From positions 1 to 50,670 of the forward strand of contig CACPHU010000009.1 of NCBI GenBank assembly GCA_902633855.1: a DNA stretch of 50,670 nucleotides, written 5' to 3'. Positions 1 to 9,341 of the stretch are shown here, piece by piece. A model generated the notes under the pieces. That model ran no database searches. It was not told the origin of the DNA and saw nothing but the letters and a program-made list of their open reading frames with translations. This DNA comes from an uncultured OCS116 cluster bacterium (lineage in GTDB: Bacteria; Pseudomonadota; Alphaproteobacteria; Rhizobiales; TMED25). Each line of letters begins with the position of its first letter. The stretch's first letter is position 1. Made by a program: the position numbers and the translations under genes.

Positions 1-111
1 CAACGCGATGCTGACCCAGAATGGACACGCTACAGGCAGAAAATAGCTGGAATGATTGTTGCCCAAGAAGATAAGATAATGGTTGGGTCAAATTTTTCGC
101 CAATTAAGTAA
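1..111 (+). CDS. C-terminal end of a NIPSNAP-like protein (5' truncated by window)
   Basis: An open frame runs from the first base to a TAA at 109-111 and gives 36 residues. The tail reads ...GMIVAQEDKIMVGSNFSPIK, which resembles the end of NIPSNAP-domain proteins, where a Trp/Tyr-rich stretch leads to a VxQExKI...FSP ending. This is pattern recognition on a short fragment. Small NIPSNAP proteins are often found beside acyl-CoA and TPP-enzyme genes, which fits the operon that starts 33 bases downstream. The start and most of the protein lie outside the window, so no function can be assigned. Confidence 0.45.
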   Translation, partial: QRDADPEWTRYRQKIAGMIVAQEDKIMVGSNFSPIK

Positions 112-143
112 AAGGGCTGAGATTGGGATTTAAGGGAACGGCT

Positions 144-1871
144 ATGGTTACATCTACTGAAGATATTCTAAAGAAGCGAACTGAAAATGAAGGCATGATT
201 TCGGGTGGGCATCTTGTCGCCAAAGCTTTAAAAAATGAAGGCGTCGACGCAATTTTTACCCTGTGTGGCGGGCACATAATTGATATATATGATGGCTGTA
301 TTGAAGAGGGTATAAGAATATTTGATTTTCGGCACGAGCAAACAGCCGCTCACGCTGCTGATGGATATGCCAGACAAACAGGGAAGCTGGGCTGTCTTGT
401 GACAACTGCTGGACCTGGATTTACCAATGCAATTACAGGTATCGCAACCGCCTTTAGATCTGAGAGTCCTGTACTCCATATTGGGGGGCAGAGTGCTTTA
501 TCACAATGGAAAATGGGAGGACTTCAAGAACTACCACATATGGAAATACTAAAACCAATCACGAAGTTTGCATCTACAGTTATGTCAACCGAACGAGTTG
601 CGGATATGGTAGCAATGGCAGCAAGGGAATGCTTCAATGGAGCATGTGGACCCTCTTATCTTGAAATACCAAGGGATGTTCTTGATAGAGAGGTACCCTT
701 GGAAACAGTAAAGCTTCCGATAAAAGATAGATACAGAGCCTCAATAAAATCACAAGCAGATCCCTCAGCAGTAAAAGGGGTGGTTGAGATTTTAAAAAAA
801 TCAGAGAGACCAGCTATCCTTTTTGGACAACAGGTGTGGCAATCAAGAAGTCATATTGAAGCAAATCAATTCATAGAGAAATTAAAAATACCAGCTTACA
901 CAAATGGTGCAAGCCGAGGAATGATCGGTAAAGGCTGTAAGTACTCATTTGATAGAACGAGGGGAGACGCCTTTAAGCAGGCAGATACCATAATCATTGT
1001 TGGTACTCCTTTTGACTTTAGAATGGGCTACGGATCAAGAATATCATCAGACATCAAGATAATTCAAATAGATCAGGATTATTCAAATGTGGGGAAAAAT
1101 AGAGATATTGACATTGGACTTGTTGGTCATCCTGGCTCTGTTCTGTCACAAATTATTGATTTAATGCCAAAATCTTACGACACAAACATTGAAAAAAGTA
1201 GGGATAAATGGATAGAATTATTATCCAGTAAAGAAGATGAAAAGTATGAGAAACTCCTACCAACATTCAAATCAGATAGTATGCCAATCCATCCATATAG
1301 AGTCGCATATGAAATAAATGATTTTCTTGATGATAATACAATTTTTATTGGTGATGGTGGTGATGTCGTTACAATATCAGCGCAAGCAGTGAGACCAAAA
1401 AATCCTGGTCAATGGATGGACCCAGGAGCACTCGGCAGTCTTGGAGTTGGAACAGGTTTCGCGTTTGCGGCAAAACTTGCTAATCCTGATAAGGAGGTTC
1501 TATGCTACTATGGTGATGGTTCTTTTGGAATGACGGCCTTTGATATTGAAACAGCTGATAGGTTTGGAATGCCATTTATTGCGGTGATTGGAAATAATTC
1601 AGCAATGAATCAAATTAGATATGGACAACTCGCGAAGTATGGTCAGCAAAAAGGTGATATTGCCAATAAACTTGGTGATATGAAGTTCTCAGATTTTCCA
1701 AAAATGTGGGGTGCGCATGGAATTGAAGTTCATGAACCAAATGAGATTAGTTCTGCTCTGAATGAAGCAAGAAAGCTTATAAATAAAACAAAGAAATCAG
1801 TCGTCGTCAATATATGGGTTGATCCCAACGAGTATGCACCTGGCACCAAAGCCCAGACAATGTATAAGTAG
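144..1871 (+). CDS. TPP-dependent lyase/decarboxylase, 2-hydroxyacyl-CoA lyase / oxalyl-CoA decarboxylase-like
   Basis: This is a 575-residue thiamine-diphosphate enzyme of the acetolactate synthase/oxalyl-CoA decarboxylase superfamily. The N-terminal PYR domain has the cofactor-activating glutamate in FRHEQ (E65), followed by the AADGYAR and TTAGPG motifs. The C-terminal domain has the TPP/Mg motif GDGSFG...GNN at about residues 457-484. The ATG at 144 is preferred because AAGGGA lies just upstream; an in-frame TTG at 123 is the alternative. The gene heads a tight operon with frc, a formyltransferase and formate-THF ligase, so the likely product is formyl-CoA, made from oxalyl-CoA or a 2-hydroxyacyl-CoA. 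It differs from bona fide Oxc (for example E. coli YfdU): the C-terminus ends [13 protein letters not shown] and lacks the Oxc-type tail. The family is sure; the substrate is unknown. Confidence 0.8.
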   Translation: MVTSTEDILKKRTENEGMISGGHLVAKALKNEGVDAIFTLCGGHIIDIYDGCIEEGIRIFDFRHEQTAAHAADGYARQTGKLGCLVTTAGPGFTNAITGIATAFRSESPVLHIGGQSALSQWKMGGLQELPHMEILKPITKFASTVMSTERVADMVAMAARECFNGACGPSYLEIPRDVLDREVPLETVKLPIKDRYRASIKSQADPSAVKGVVEILKKSERPAILFGQQVWQSRSHIEANQFIEKLKIPAYTNGASRGMIGKGCKYSFDRTRGDAFKQADTIIIVGTPFDFRMGYGSRISSDIKIIQIDQDYSNVGKNRDIDIGLVGHPGSVLSQIIDLMPKSYDTNIEKSRDKWIELLSSKEDEKYEKLLPTFKSDSMPIHPYRVAYEINDFLDDNTIFIGDGGDVVTISAQAVRPKNPGQWMDPGALGSLGVGTGFAFAAKLANPDKEVLCYYGDGSFGMTAFDIETADRFGMPFIAVIGNNSAMNQIRYGQLAKYGQQKGDIANKLGDMKFSDFPKMWGAHGIEVHEPNEISSALNEARKLINKTKKSVVVNIWVDPNEYAPGTKAQTMYK

Positions 1872-1881
1872 GAAATATCAA

Positions 1882-3132
1882 ATGGAAGCATTAAAAGGTA
1901 TAACAATACTTGATTTTACACATGTTCAATCAGGTCCAACATGCACCCAACTCCTAGCTTGGTTTGGTGCAAATGTTATTAAAATTGAACGACCAGGTGG
2001 CGGTGATATCACCCGCTCGCAACTACGTGATAAAGATGGTGTGGACTCATTATATTTTACAATGCTAAACCATAACAAGAAATCTATTACTTTAAATGTT
2101 AAAGATGACAAAGGTAAAAAAATATTAGACGATTTGATACTGAAATGTGACGTATTTGTTGAGAATTTTGCTCCGGGAACGCTGGATAGGATGGGCTACG
2201 GTTGGGAATATATACATAAATTAAATCCAAGAATTATTCTAGCCTCAGTAAAAGGTTTTGGGCCTGGGCCATATGAAGATTGTAAGGTCTATGAAAATAT
2301 TGCCCAATGCGCTGGGGGTTCTGCCTCGACCACAGGCTTTCTTGATGGTCCACCTCTTGTTACAGGAGCGCAAATAGGGGACTCGGGCACTGGTCTGCAC
2401 CTCGCATTGGGAATTGTAACAGCTCTGTTCCATCGAGTGAAATCAGGTCTTGGACAGAAGGTTGACGTCGCGATGCAAGATGGGGTTGTGAATTTATGTC
2501 GAGTAAAATTAAGAGATTATCAGAGGTTATCCAGCGGACCTCTATCTGAATATAGCCAATTTGGTCAAGGGATTCCATTCACAGATACGACTCCCCGCGC
2601 AGGAAATGATTCTGGTGGAGGGCAGCCTGGTTGGATTCTAAAATGCAAGGGCTGGGAGGATGATCCTGACTCTTATGTCTACTTTATTACACAAGCGCCT
2701 GTATGGGATAAAATTTGCAATGTTATTGGGAGAGATGATTGGATTAGTGATCCCGAATACTCAACTCCGAAAGCAAGATTAGATAAATTATCACATATAT
2801 TTGAGACAATAGAAAAATGGACAATGACTAAGACAAAATTTGAAGTCGTATCAATATGTGACCCACTTGGTATTCCTTGTGGGCCAATATTATCAATGAA
2901 AGAGATAGCTCATGATGAGTCCTTGAGGCGGACTGGAACCGTTGTTGAAGTTGACCATCCTGAAAGAGGTAAATACATAACTGTCGGTTGTCCAATTAAA
3001 TTATCAAACTCGGAAGCTGATGTCCAAAGGTCGCCTTTATTAGGAGAGCATAACGAAGAAATTCTAAAAGACTTTCTTAATTACAGCGATGAAGAGCTGG
3101 TTGAAATCAATAAAACAGATGCGATGAAGTAG
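1882..3132 (+). CDS. frc: Formyl-CoA:oxalate CoA-transferase (class III CoA-transferase)
   Basis: The 416-residue product matches the class III (CaiB/BaiF) CoA-transferases and is very close in pattern to E. coli YfdW/Frc. Shared stretches include [15 protein letters not shown], the LYFTMLN block, [25 protein letters not shown] and LLGEH near the end. The catalytic aspartate lies in the IGDSGTGLH segment (about residue 169). The enzyme moves CoA from formyl-CoA to oxalate or a similar acid and releases formate. The start at 1882 has GGAAAT upstream and gives the usual N-terminus; an upstream in-frame ATG at 1819 would overlap the TPP gene by 53 bases and is less likely. It sits 10 bases after the TPP enzyme, an order expected of an oxalate-type cycle. 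Confidence 0.9.
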   Translation: MEALKGITILDFTHVQSGPTCTQLLAWFGANVIKIERPGGGDITRSQLRDKDGVDSLYFTMLNHNKKSITLNVKDDKGKKILDDLILKCDVFVENFAPGTLDRMGYGWEYIHKLNPRIILASVKGFGPGPYEDCKVYENIAQCAGGSASTTGFLDGPPLVTGAQIGDSGTGLHLALGIVTALFHRVKSGLGQKVDVAMQDGVVNLCRVKLRDYQRLSSGPLSEYSQFGQGIPFTDTTPRAGNDSGGGQPGWILKCKGWEDDPDSYVYFITQAPVWDKICNVIGRDDWISDPEYSTPKARLDKLSHIFETIEKWTMTKTKFEVVSICDPLGIPCGPILSMKEIAHDESLRRTGTVVEVDHPERGKYITVGCPIKLSNSEADVQRSPLLGEHNEEILKDFLNYSDEELVEINKTDAMK

Positions 3133-3141
3133 AGTTTAATA

Positions 3142-4059
3142 ATGCGAATTGTAGTACACGGGCAGCAGGCATTCGGAAGTGCAGTATTGGAGAGACTGTT
3201 ATCAAATAATGAGGATATCGTATCGGTTTGTGCTGCTCCCAATAAAAAAAATGGATATCTTGATCCGTTAGTTGAAGCTGCAAATGCAAATAATATTCCA
3301 GTTCATCAACCAACTAGCTGGAAAACAGATGAAGCATACGAATTAATGGAATCTTTTGATGCAGATTTATGCGTCATGGCATACGTGACACTGATTGTAC
3401 CCAGTGCGATTCTGAACTTACCTCGAAAGGGTTCTATTCAATATCACCCATCATTGTTACCCATGCACCGAGGTCCCTCGTCAATAAATTGGCCTATATC
3501 AATAGGATCAAAAAAAACAGGGATAACTATATTTTGGCCTGATGATGGCCTCGATACTGGACCTATATTATTACAAAAAGAATGCATCATCGATGAAAAC
3601 GAAACTCTTGGCGCTCTATATTTTAATAAATTATTTCCCATGGGTATTGACTCAATTGAAGAGTCAATTCAATTAATTAAAAGCGGTAATGCACCAAAAA
3701 TTGATCAAAATCTTGATGAAGGCTCATATGAAAGCTGGTTTGGTAGAGAGCAATCAAAAATTGACTGGTCAAAGCACGCAAATGAAATTCACGCTCTAAT
3801 TCGGGCGAGTGACCCTCAGCCGGGTGCATGGACTCTACATAACGGTAATGAAATTATGTTATATGATGTAAAAATAATTAATGACCATCAAAACATACCC
3901 GGTCATATCTGTAATATTGATAAAGAAGTTGGCATACAAATAAGTACAGGGCATGGTACAATATCCATTCAAAAATTTCGATATAATGGAAAAAAAATGA
4001 GTGCAATAGAATACGCAGAAATTAGTAATATGAAGTCTGGTGATATTCTGGGAAATTAA
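3142..4059 (+). CDS. Stand-alone ALDH1L-type formyltransferase / 10-formyl-THF hydrolase-like protein
   Basis: The 305-residue protein has a formyl-transferase fold and resembles the N-terminal hydrolase domain of 10-formyltetrahydrofolate dehydrogenase (ALDH1L) more than methionyl-tRNA formyltransferase. Visible matches are YHPSLLPMHRG with the catalytic His (H102), the INW that follows, and FWPDDGLDTG with the catalytic Asp (D138). A C-terminal FMT_C-like region follows, with PGAW at about residue 229. There is no carrier-protein or aldehyde-dehydrogenase domain. It lies 9 bases after frc and 33 before formate-THF ligase. Possible roles are hydrolysis of 10-formyl-THF to formate, or transfer of a formyl group between formyl-CoA and tetrahydrofolate; the second is my inference. 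It is unlikely to be fmt, because the DGLDTG context and operon partners differ. Confidence 0.8.
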   Translation: MRIVVHGQQAFGSAVLERLLSNNEDIVSVCAAPNKKNGYLDPLVEAANANNIPVHQPTSWKTDEAYELMESFDADLCVMAYVTLIVPSAILNLPRKGSIQYHPSLLPMHRGPSSINWPISIGSKKTGITIFWPDDGLDTGPILLQKECIIDENETLGALYFNKLFPMGIDSIEESIQLIKSGNAPKIDQNLDEGSYESWFGREQSKIDWSKHANEIHALIRASDPQPGAWTLHNGNEIMLYDVKIINDHQNIPGHICNIDKEVGIQISTGHGTISIQKFRYNGKKMSAIEYAEISNMKSGDILGN

Positions 4060-4092
4060 AAATAACTATAAATTTAAAAAGAGAATACAATA

Positions 4093-5769
4093 ATGACAAC
4101 GGATATAGAAATTGCTAGGGCTGCCAAAGCGCAAAATATTAATAAAATAGCAGAAAAGCTTGGACTGGGTGAAAATGATATTGAAACATATGGTGGGCTG
4201 AAGGCAAAAGTCTCATTTGACTACATTAATAATTTAAAAAGTAAGAAAAACGGGAAACTGATACTAGTAACTGCTATCACGCCAACACCTGCTGGTGAAG
4301 GAAAAACAACAACGACAGTTGGGCTGGGTGATGGTCTCAATAAGCTTGGAAAAAAAGCAACAATTTGTATTCGTGAACCATCACTTGGACCTTGCTTTGG
4401 AATGAAAGGCGGCGCAGCAGGAGGTGGCTATTCACAAGTTATCCCTATGGAAGATATAAACCTTCACTTTACAGGAGACTTTCACGCCATCGGAATTGCG
4501 CATAATCTGCTTTGCGCAATGGTCGATAATCATATCTATTGGGGTAACGCACTCAGTATCGATACTCGAAGAATAACAATCCGTAGAGCACTTGATATGA
4601 ATGAGAGGTCGCTCAGAGAAATAGTTACCTCGCTTGGTGGCATCTCTAATGGCTACCCGAGATCTGATGGATTTGATATTACAGTTGCGTCCGAGGTAAT
4701 GGCAATATTTTGTCTTTCAAGTAGCTTAGAAGAGCTCACAGAAAGACTCGGTAAGATTGTTGTTGCATACACAAGAGACAAGGAACCGATAACAGCAGAA
4801 CAAATTGGTACAAATCAAGCTATGGCTGTGTTATTAAAAGATGCTCTAAAGCCAAACCTTGTGCAGACTCTGGAAAACAATCCAGCATTTGTACATGGAG
4901 GGCCTTTTGCAAATATAGCCCATGGGTGTAATTCAATCATATCGACAAACTTAGCTTTAAAATTATCTGATTTTGTGATTACGGAAGCCGGTTTTGGTGC
5001 TGACTTAGGTGCTGAAAAGTTTTTTGATATTAAGTGTCGCTATCTTGATGAAAAACCATCCGTTGCAGTTGTAGTCGCGACAGTGAGAGCCCTTAAAATG
5101 CATGGGGGTGTTAAGATCGATCATTTGAAAGAAGAGAATAATGACGCAGTCAATGCCGGTTCTGCGAACTTGATAAGACATTTGGAAAATATATCAAAAT
5201 TTGGCGTGCCGACCGTCGTATGTATAAATAGATTTATTAATGACACTGACAGTGAGATAAGCACTCTAATTGAAGCAATAGATAAGAGTGGTATTAAGAG
5301 TAAAGTGATTTTATCGAATCATTGGGCTGAGGGCGGAAGTGGAATTACGGACCTTGCAAAAGAAGTAATAGATTTGTGTGAAAACGCTGATCGAGATTTT
5401 AAACATTTATATGAGCTCGAGGAAGGAATTGAGTATAAAATAACTAAAATTGCGAAGGAAATCTATCGTGCTAAGGACGTTATTTTAAGTAAAAAAGTTA
5501 AAACTCAAATTAGTGATTTGGAAAAGAATGGTTTTAGTAAACTTCCAATCTGCATGGCGAAGACGCAATATTCATTTTCAACAGATCCAACTTTGAAAAA
5601 TGCGCCTGTAGATCATGATATTGAAATAAAAGAGCTCAGGCTATCAGCCGGAGCAGGGTTTATCGTTGCTATATCTGGTGATATCATGACAATGCCCGGA
5701 TTGCCGCGAAAGCCAGCTGCAGAGAATATTTATTTAGATCGGGGCGGCAATATTGAAGGCCTGTTCTAG
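4093..5769 (+). CDS. fhs: Formate--tetrahydrofolate ligase
   Basis: The 558-residue protein has the usual length and motifs of formate-THF ligase. It has an ATP-binding P-loop in [13 protein letters not shown] (residues 64-75), the [19 protein letters not shown] block, the GDFHAIG stretch, and a C-terminal [13 protein letters not shown] segment typical of the family. It condenses formate, ATP and tetrahydrofolate to 10-formyl-THF in the cytosol. As the fourth gene of the operon it would capture formate released by Frc or by the ALDH1L-like protein and feed it into folate one-carbon metabolism. AAAGAGA lies upstream of the ATG. Confidence 0.95.
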   Translation: MTTDIEIARAAKAQNINKIAEKLGLGENDIETYGGLKAKVSFDYINNLKSKKNGKLILVTAITPTPAGEGKTTTTVGLGDGLNKLGKKATICIREPSLGPCFGMKGGAAGGGYSQVIPMEDINLHFTGDFHAIGIAHNLLCAMVDNHIYWGNALSIDTRRITIRRALDMNERSLREIVTSLGGISNGYPRSDGFDITVASEVMAIFCLSSSLEELTERLGKIVVAYTRDKEPITAEQIGTNQAMAVLLKDALKPNLVQTLENNPAFVHGGPFANIAHGCNSIISTNLALKLSDFVITEAGFGADLGAEKFFDIKCRYLDEKPSVAVVVATVRALKMHGGVKIDHLKEENNDAVNAGSANLIRHLENISKFGVPTVVCINRFINDTDSEISTLIEAIDKSGIKSKVILSNHWAEGGSGITDLAKEVIDLCENADRDFKHLYELEEGIEYKITKIAKEIYRAKDVILSKKVKTQISDLEKNGFSKLPICMAKTQYSFSTDPTLKNAPVDHDIEIKELRLSAGAGFIVAISGDIMTMPGLPRKPAAENIYLDRGGNIEGLF

Positions 5770-5774
5770 ATAAT

Positions 5775-6821
5775 ATGATAAAAAATATGAAAAAAATATG
5801 TGTATTAGGTGGAGGGGCAATTGGCTCTTGTGTTTCGGCGTCGCTTACTGATGCTGGATTGGATATTATATTGGTTGATCAATGGGCAGATCATATAAAT
5901 AAGATCAGACGAGATGGCCTTACTGTAACTACCAAAGAGGGAAAAAAAAACACCAAGGTCTCTGCATATCATATGAGTGATTTGGCAAAGTTACAGCCCC
6001 AATTTGATTTTATATTAATGGCTGTTAAGGCCTATGACACTCAATGGATGTCAAAATTTGCTTCAGTATATTTAAAAGATAAAGGTGTTTTTGTTGGCTT
6101 ACAAAATGCATACAATGACGATTTAAATGCGGATATGGTAGGTAGAGAAAATGTGATCGGTGCTGTCGTTGAGTTAAGTTGTGAAATATTCAATCCTGGA
6201 TTTGTGCAGAGAAATACAGTTCCATCTGGGACTTGGTTTGCCGTTGGAGAGCTAAGTGGAAAGATTACTCCTAGGCTAAAAGAGGTTCAGAAGATTATGT
6301 TAAATGTTGGAAAATGTGATTTAACTGACAATATTTATGGGGCTAAATGGACAAAGTTAATTGCGAATTCTATGACATGCCCATTTTCATCCTTGAATTT
6401 GAAAAACTGGGAAGCAGTAAAATTACCTGGTATGTTTGATTTTTCTGTTGGGGTTGGAAGGGAATCCTTTAAGGTTGGAAAAGCTCTGGGTTATATGATT
6501 GAACCACTTTTCGGTCTGACAAACGAGGATATTGGGAATGCTGGTGAAGATGCAGCTGAGCTAGTTATGAAAAAAATGGTTAAGGATGTAGGTCCTAATG
6601 CAAGGACACACGCAGCTCAAGACCATGTCAAGGGACGGCGAAGTGAGATTGAGTTTATCAACGGTAGAGTTTCAAAAGAGGGGCGCAAACTTGGTATTTC
6701 AACACCATATAATGATGCTGTTGTAGAAATAGCGAAAATGACACACAGTGGTGAGATAGATTTGGATCCATCAAATATAAATATTTTATTCAAAAAATTA
6801 GAAGAACTTATTAAAGACTAG
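5775..6821 (+). CDS. Ketopantoate reductase-family (ApbA/PanE-like) oxidoreductase
   Basis: The 348-residue product starts with a Rossmann NAD(P) motif, CVLGGGAIGS, and carries the family's GAKWTKLIANS segment (about residues 188-198, with the expected catalytic Lys) and a C-terminal GRRSEIEFINGRV block. These are ApbA/PanE 2-dehydropantoate 2-reductase features. It is longer than typical PanE (about 300 residues), and it follows formate-THF ligase by five bases in an operon unrelated to pantothenate. It may therefore reduce another 2-oxo acid, perhaps one that feeds the upstream lyase; that is inference. The start could also be the ATG at 5787; neither has a clear ribosome binding site. Its TAG stop abuts the convergent stop of the next gene. 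Confidence 0.75.
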   Translation: MIKNMKKICVLGGGAIGSCVSASLTDAGLDIILVDQWADHINKIRRDGLTVTTKEGKKNTKVSAYHMSDLAKLQPQFDFILMAVKAYDTQWMSKFASVYLKDKGVFVGLQNAYNDDLNADMVGRENVIGAVVELSCEIFNPGFVQRNTVPSGTWFAVGELSGKITPRLKEVQKIMLNVGKCDLTDNIYGAKWTKLIANSMTCPFSSLNLKNWEAVKLPGMFDFSVGVGRESFKVGKALGYMIEPLFGLTNEDIGNAGEDAAELVMKKMVKDVGPNARTHAAQDHVKGRRSEIEFINGRVSKEGRKLGISTPYNDAVVEIAKMTHSGEIDLDPSNINILFKKLEELIKD

Positions 6822-8063
6822 CTATCTCTCAAAATCTGATTTCTCGTCAAAGGGTAAATTAGCAAAATATCTTCTTACACAGTCCAAAGCCATTTCTACA
6901 CTGCCGAGTGTAATTCTGTGCTCATCACCGATAAATTTTCCCACTCTAGATTTCATATCATTCGCTGAAGACATCGTAATATATGTATCAGCTTCGTTCT
7001 CCTCTTGGTAATTTATCATGACGGATAGGGAGAGGTCAGTCATATACAACTCTCTAACTTTTGATGTAATCTCCTCATTGAGTTCAATTGATAGCTTATT
7101 TTTAGATAGTTTCAATTTATCTGCCAGAGCGTCCAAATTATTTGAGCTTACAGAAAATTTTAGATGATCACCCTTCTTATCAATTGTTGAAATTCTCTTA
7201 CTTATATTACCCCATGTAAGATATTCACAGATAGAAATTGTTTTATTATTTTTTTTCAGTAATTCAAAGATTGATCCCTCAAGAGTATTTTTGTCCTCTG
7301 CAAATATGTAATTGCCAAGAGTCTCTCTTACTTTATTTTCAACAGGTTTAAGGTTTTTCTCAATTTCACTCAACGAGCCTGCTCTGATTGATAGCTTTGT
7401 TTCAAGCTGCGGGAAATGAGCTTGAAAACCAAGTTTTACAATTTTATCAGGTGATAAATCAACGACATTTTTCAAAAGCGTATCTGCTCTTGACTCTCCA
7501 ATACCATATGAATGGAATGTTTTAAGCTTCGTTACTATATTTTCACCCGATAATTCCAATAACCTTGGAATAATCTCATCTTGTAGCATAAGAAAAAGCT
7601 CTCTTGGAACACCTGGGGTGAAGAAAAAACGGGCCTTTTTAATATTTACCGCAAAGCCACATGCAGTGCCAATTGGGTTATTAATTAATTCAGAAGTCTT
7701 AGGTAGCATTGCTTGTTTTTTATTATTTTCAGTCATTACTCGACCTCTTTTTATGAAAAACTTTTCCATAATTTCCAGCCATTCTTGTCTAAGCTCAAGC
7801 TTATTTCCGGATGCGATAGCTGCAACTTCTTGCGATAAGTCATCAACGGTTGGTCCGAGACCACCATTAACGATAACAGCATCGGCTCTTTCTGATGCTA
7901 AGTGAAAGGACTTTAGTAGGTCTTCCTTGTTATCTCCAACAGTAGTTCCCCATATAACATTGAGCCCCGCCTCTTCTAGCTTTCCACTCATATGTGCAAA
8001 ATTAGAATTAATGATTTTCCCACTAAGTACCTCATCGCCAGTACATATGATTTCTACTTTCAT
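6822..8063 (-). CDS. CinA-family protein with degenerate C-terminal (PncC-like) domain
   Basis: The first ~170 residues are a clear MoCF/CinA N-terminal domain: CTGDEVLSGKIINSN, VNGGLGPTVDD and FFTPGVPREL. The C-terminal half is aligned with the NMN-deamidase (PncC) domain of CinA by position only. Where active members have a TAESCTGG-type serine motif, this protein reads ICEYLTWGN, so the nucleophile and glycine pair are gone. It may act only through the N-terminal domain (ADP-ribose pyrophosphatase-type activity in CinA proteins) or be a YfaY-like relative. The ATG at 8063 is chosen because AAGGA precedes it and it gives the family N-terminus; an in-frame ATG at 8081 would overlap the MFS gene. 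The gene follows the MFS gene by four bases. Confidence 0.75.
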   Translation of the reverse strand: MKVEIICTGDEVLSGKIINSNFAHMSGKLEEAGLNVIWGTTVGDNKEDLLKSFHLASERADAVIVNGGLGPTVDDLSQEVAAIASGNKLELRQEWLEIMEKFFIKRGRVMTENNKKQAMLPKTSELINNPIGTACGFAVNIKKARFFFTPGVPRELFLMLQDEIIPRLLELSGENIVTKLKTFHSYGIGESRADTLLKNVVDLSPDKIVKLGFQAHFPQLETKLSIRAGSLSEIEKNLKPVENKVRETLGNYIFAEDKNTLEGSIFELLKKNNKTISICEYLTWGNISKRISTIDKKGDHLKFSVSSNNLDALADKLKLSKNKLSIELNEEITSKVRELYMTDLSLSVMINYQEENEADTYITMSSANDMKSRVGKFIGDEHRITLGSVEMALDCVRRYFANLPFDEKSDFER

Positions 8064-8067
8064 AATT

Positions 8068-9294
8068 TTACGTCCTTCCATTATCTAATTTAAGGTACCT
8101 GAGACCACTGAAATACCAAAATAATACCATAATTTGTATAGCTAATATTATCATAAAACTTACATTATATGCCATTGGGTTATATGTTATTCCATCAATA
8201 AGTGGGAATAAATCTATTACAACGCCCACAAGCCATTGAATAAAAAAAGCGATTACAAAAGTACCAAGGTTGACAATAGTATTTGCACGGGATGACAAAG
8301 ACATTCCAAATTTCGCTGTTACCCACGGATAAGATAAAATACCTCCTTGGCCAGTCATAGCAAATATAATCCAAAAATAGGCGCCTATATTTGGAGAAAA
8401 AAAGATAATAGGTATGAGAGAGAATATATGAATAATTAAAATTATAGTAAGAATTTTTAGAATTCCAATATTAAATCTATTGAGGATTTTGGCAGTTAAA
8501 CCGCTCAAGAAAATACCAGATATCGCAGCTGTTGCATTTATGGTTAATCCAGTTGCAACATCATCCCGACTATATGATGCCACATTACTAAACCATGGAC
8601 CCGCCCATAATGTTAACAAAGCAATATGTGAACCACCTGTAATCCAAACAAGTGGGCCTAATCGCCATATTGACGGATCGCGTAAAACTATTTTTAGATC
8701 CCTCAATCTATCAATTACGGGTTTTGAGTTATCTGTATATCCCTGCTTTGGAATTAGGATGTATGTCAAAAAAATAACAATAAAAATGAGAATAATGAAT
8801 ACTCCATAGGTTCCTCTCCACGTAAAGAAATTAAGTAAGTATTCAGTGGGCCAGCTCGTGACGAGCAACCCTACTTGTCCTGCGCTCATGATTATTCCAT
8901 TTCCAAGTGCCGCGTTCTCTGGTTTTAAATACATGCTAACGGCACGAAAGCCACTCATTAAAGCCCCAGAAAATCCAACTCCGATCATTAATCTGGCGAA
9001 TGTCATTACATAAATATTTGAGCTCAATGCAAAAATAACACAACCAACCGCGGCAAGCAGGAGAAGGGTTATTTGGACTTTTTTTGGTCCGTGACTATCT
9101 AAATAAACGCCAAGGGGTATCTGTGCGAGTGCATGCGCTATTAACAATGTTGATGTCAGAAAACCTAATGAGGAAGCTGTGAGATTAATATCAGCAATTA
9201 AATTTGGAGCAAGTATCCCATTAATTGACCGAAATATTATAGCAAGTAGATATCCAAGTATGAATATTGTAATTATTAGAACAGATTGTTTCAT
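8068..9294 (-). CDS. Major facilitator superfamily transporter
   Basis: The 408-residue product is a 12-helix membrane protein. The N-terminal helix is followed by a region like LIADINLTASSLGFLTS, and the loop between helices 2 and 3 carries the MFS signature (GVYLDSHGPKKVQ). A second conserved stretch, ARLMIGVGFSGALMSGFRA, forms helices 4-5. It is an inner-membrane secondary transporter; the substrate cannot be read from sequence. It belongs to the nitrate/sialic-acid-like MFS_1 type only in general outline. It lies between the pro importer genes and the CinA-like gene on the same strand, 47 bases after proV and four before the CinA-like start, so co-transcription is possible. Confidence 0.85.
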   Translation of the reverse strand: MKQSVLIITIFILGYLLAIIFRSINGILAPNLIADINLTASSLGFLTSTLLIAHALAQIPLGVYLDSHGPKKVQITLLLLAAVGCVIFALSSNIYVMTFARLMIGVGFSGALMSGFRAVSMYLKPENAALGNGIIMSAGQVGLLVTSWPTEYLLNFFTWRGTYGVFIILIFIVIFLTYILIPKQGYTDNSKPVIDRLRDLKIVLRDPSIWRLGPLVWITGGSHIALLTLWAGPWFSNVASYSRDDVATGLTINATAAISGIFLSGLTAKILNRFNIGILKILTIILIIHIFSLIPIIFFSPNIGAYFWIIFAMTGQGGILSYPWVTAKFGMSLSSRANTIVNLGTFVIAFFIQWLVGVVIDLFPLIDGITYNPMAYNVSFMIILAIQIMVLFWYFSGLRYLKLDNGRT

Positions 9295-9341
9295 GAAGCA
9301 TTGATGATTAGTTATCTCACATGATCAAGCTATCTTATATT

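Noticed and set aside
144-1871. Naming the TPP gene oxc or ilvB
   Set aside because: The neighbours suggest oxc and the fold also fits acetolactate synthase, but the sequence does not match either family closely enough by eye.
6822-8063. Frameshift or pseudogene in the CinA-like gene
   Set aside because: The frame is open over the whole expected length with coherent composition; the C-terminal domain is diverged, not broken.
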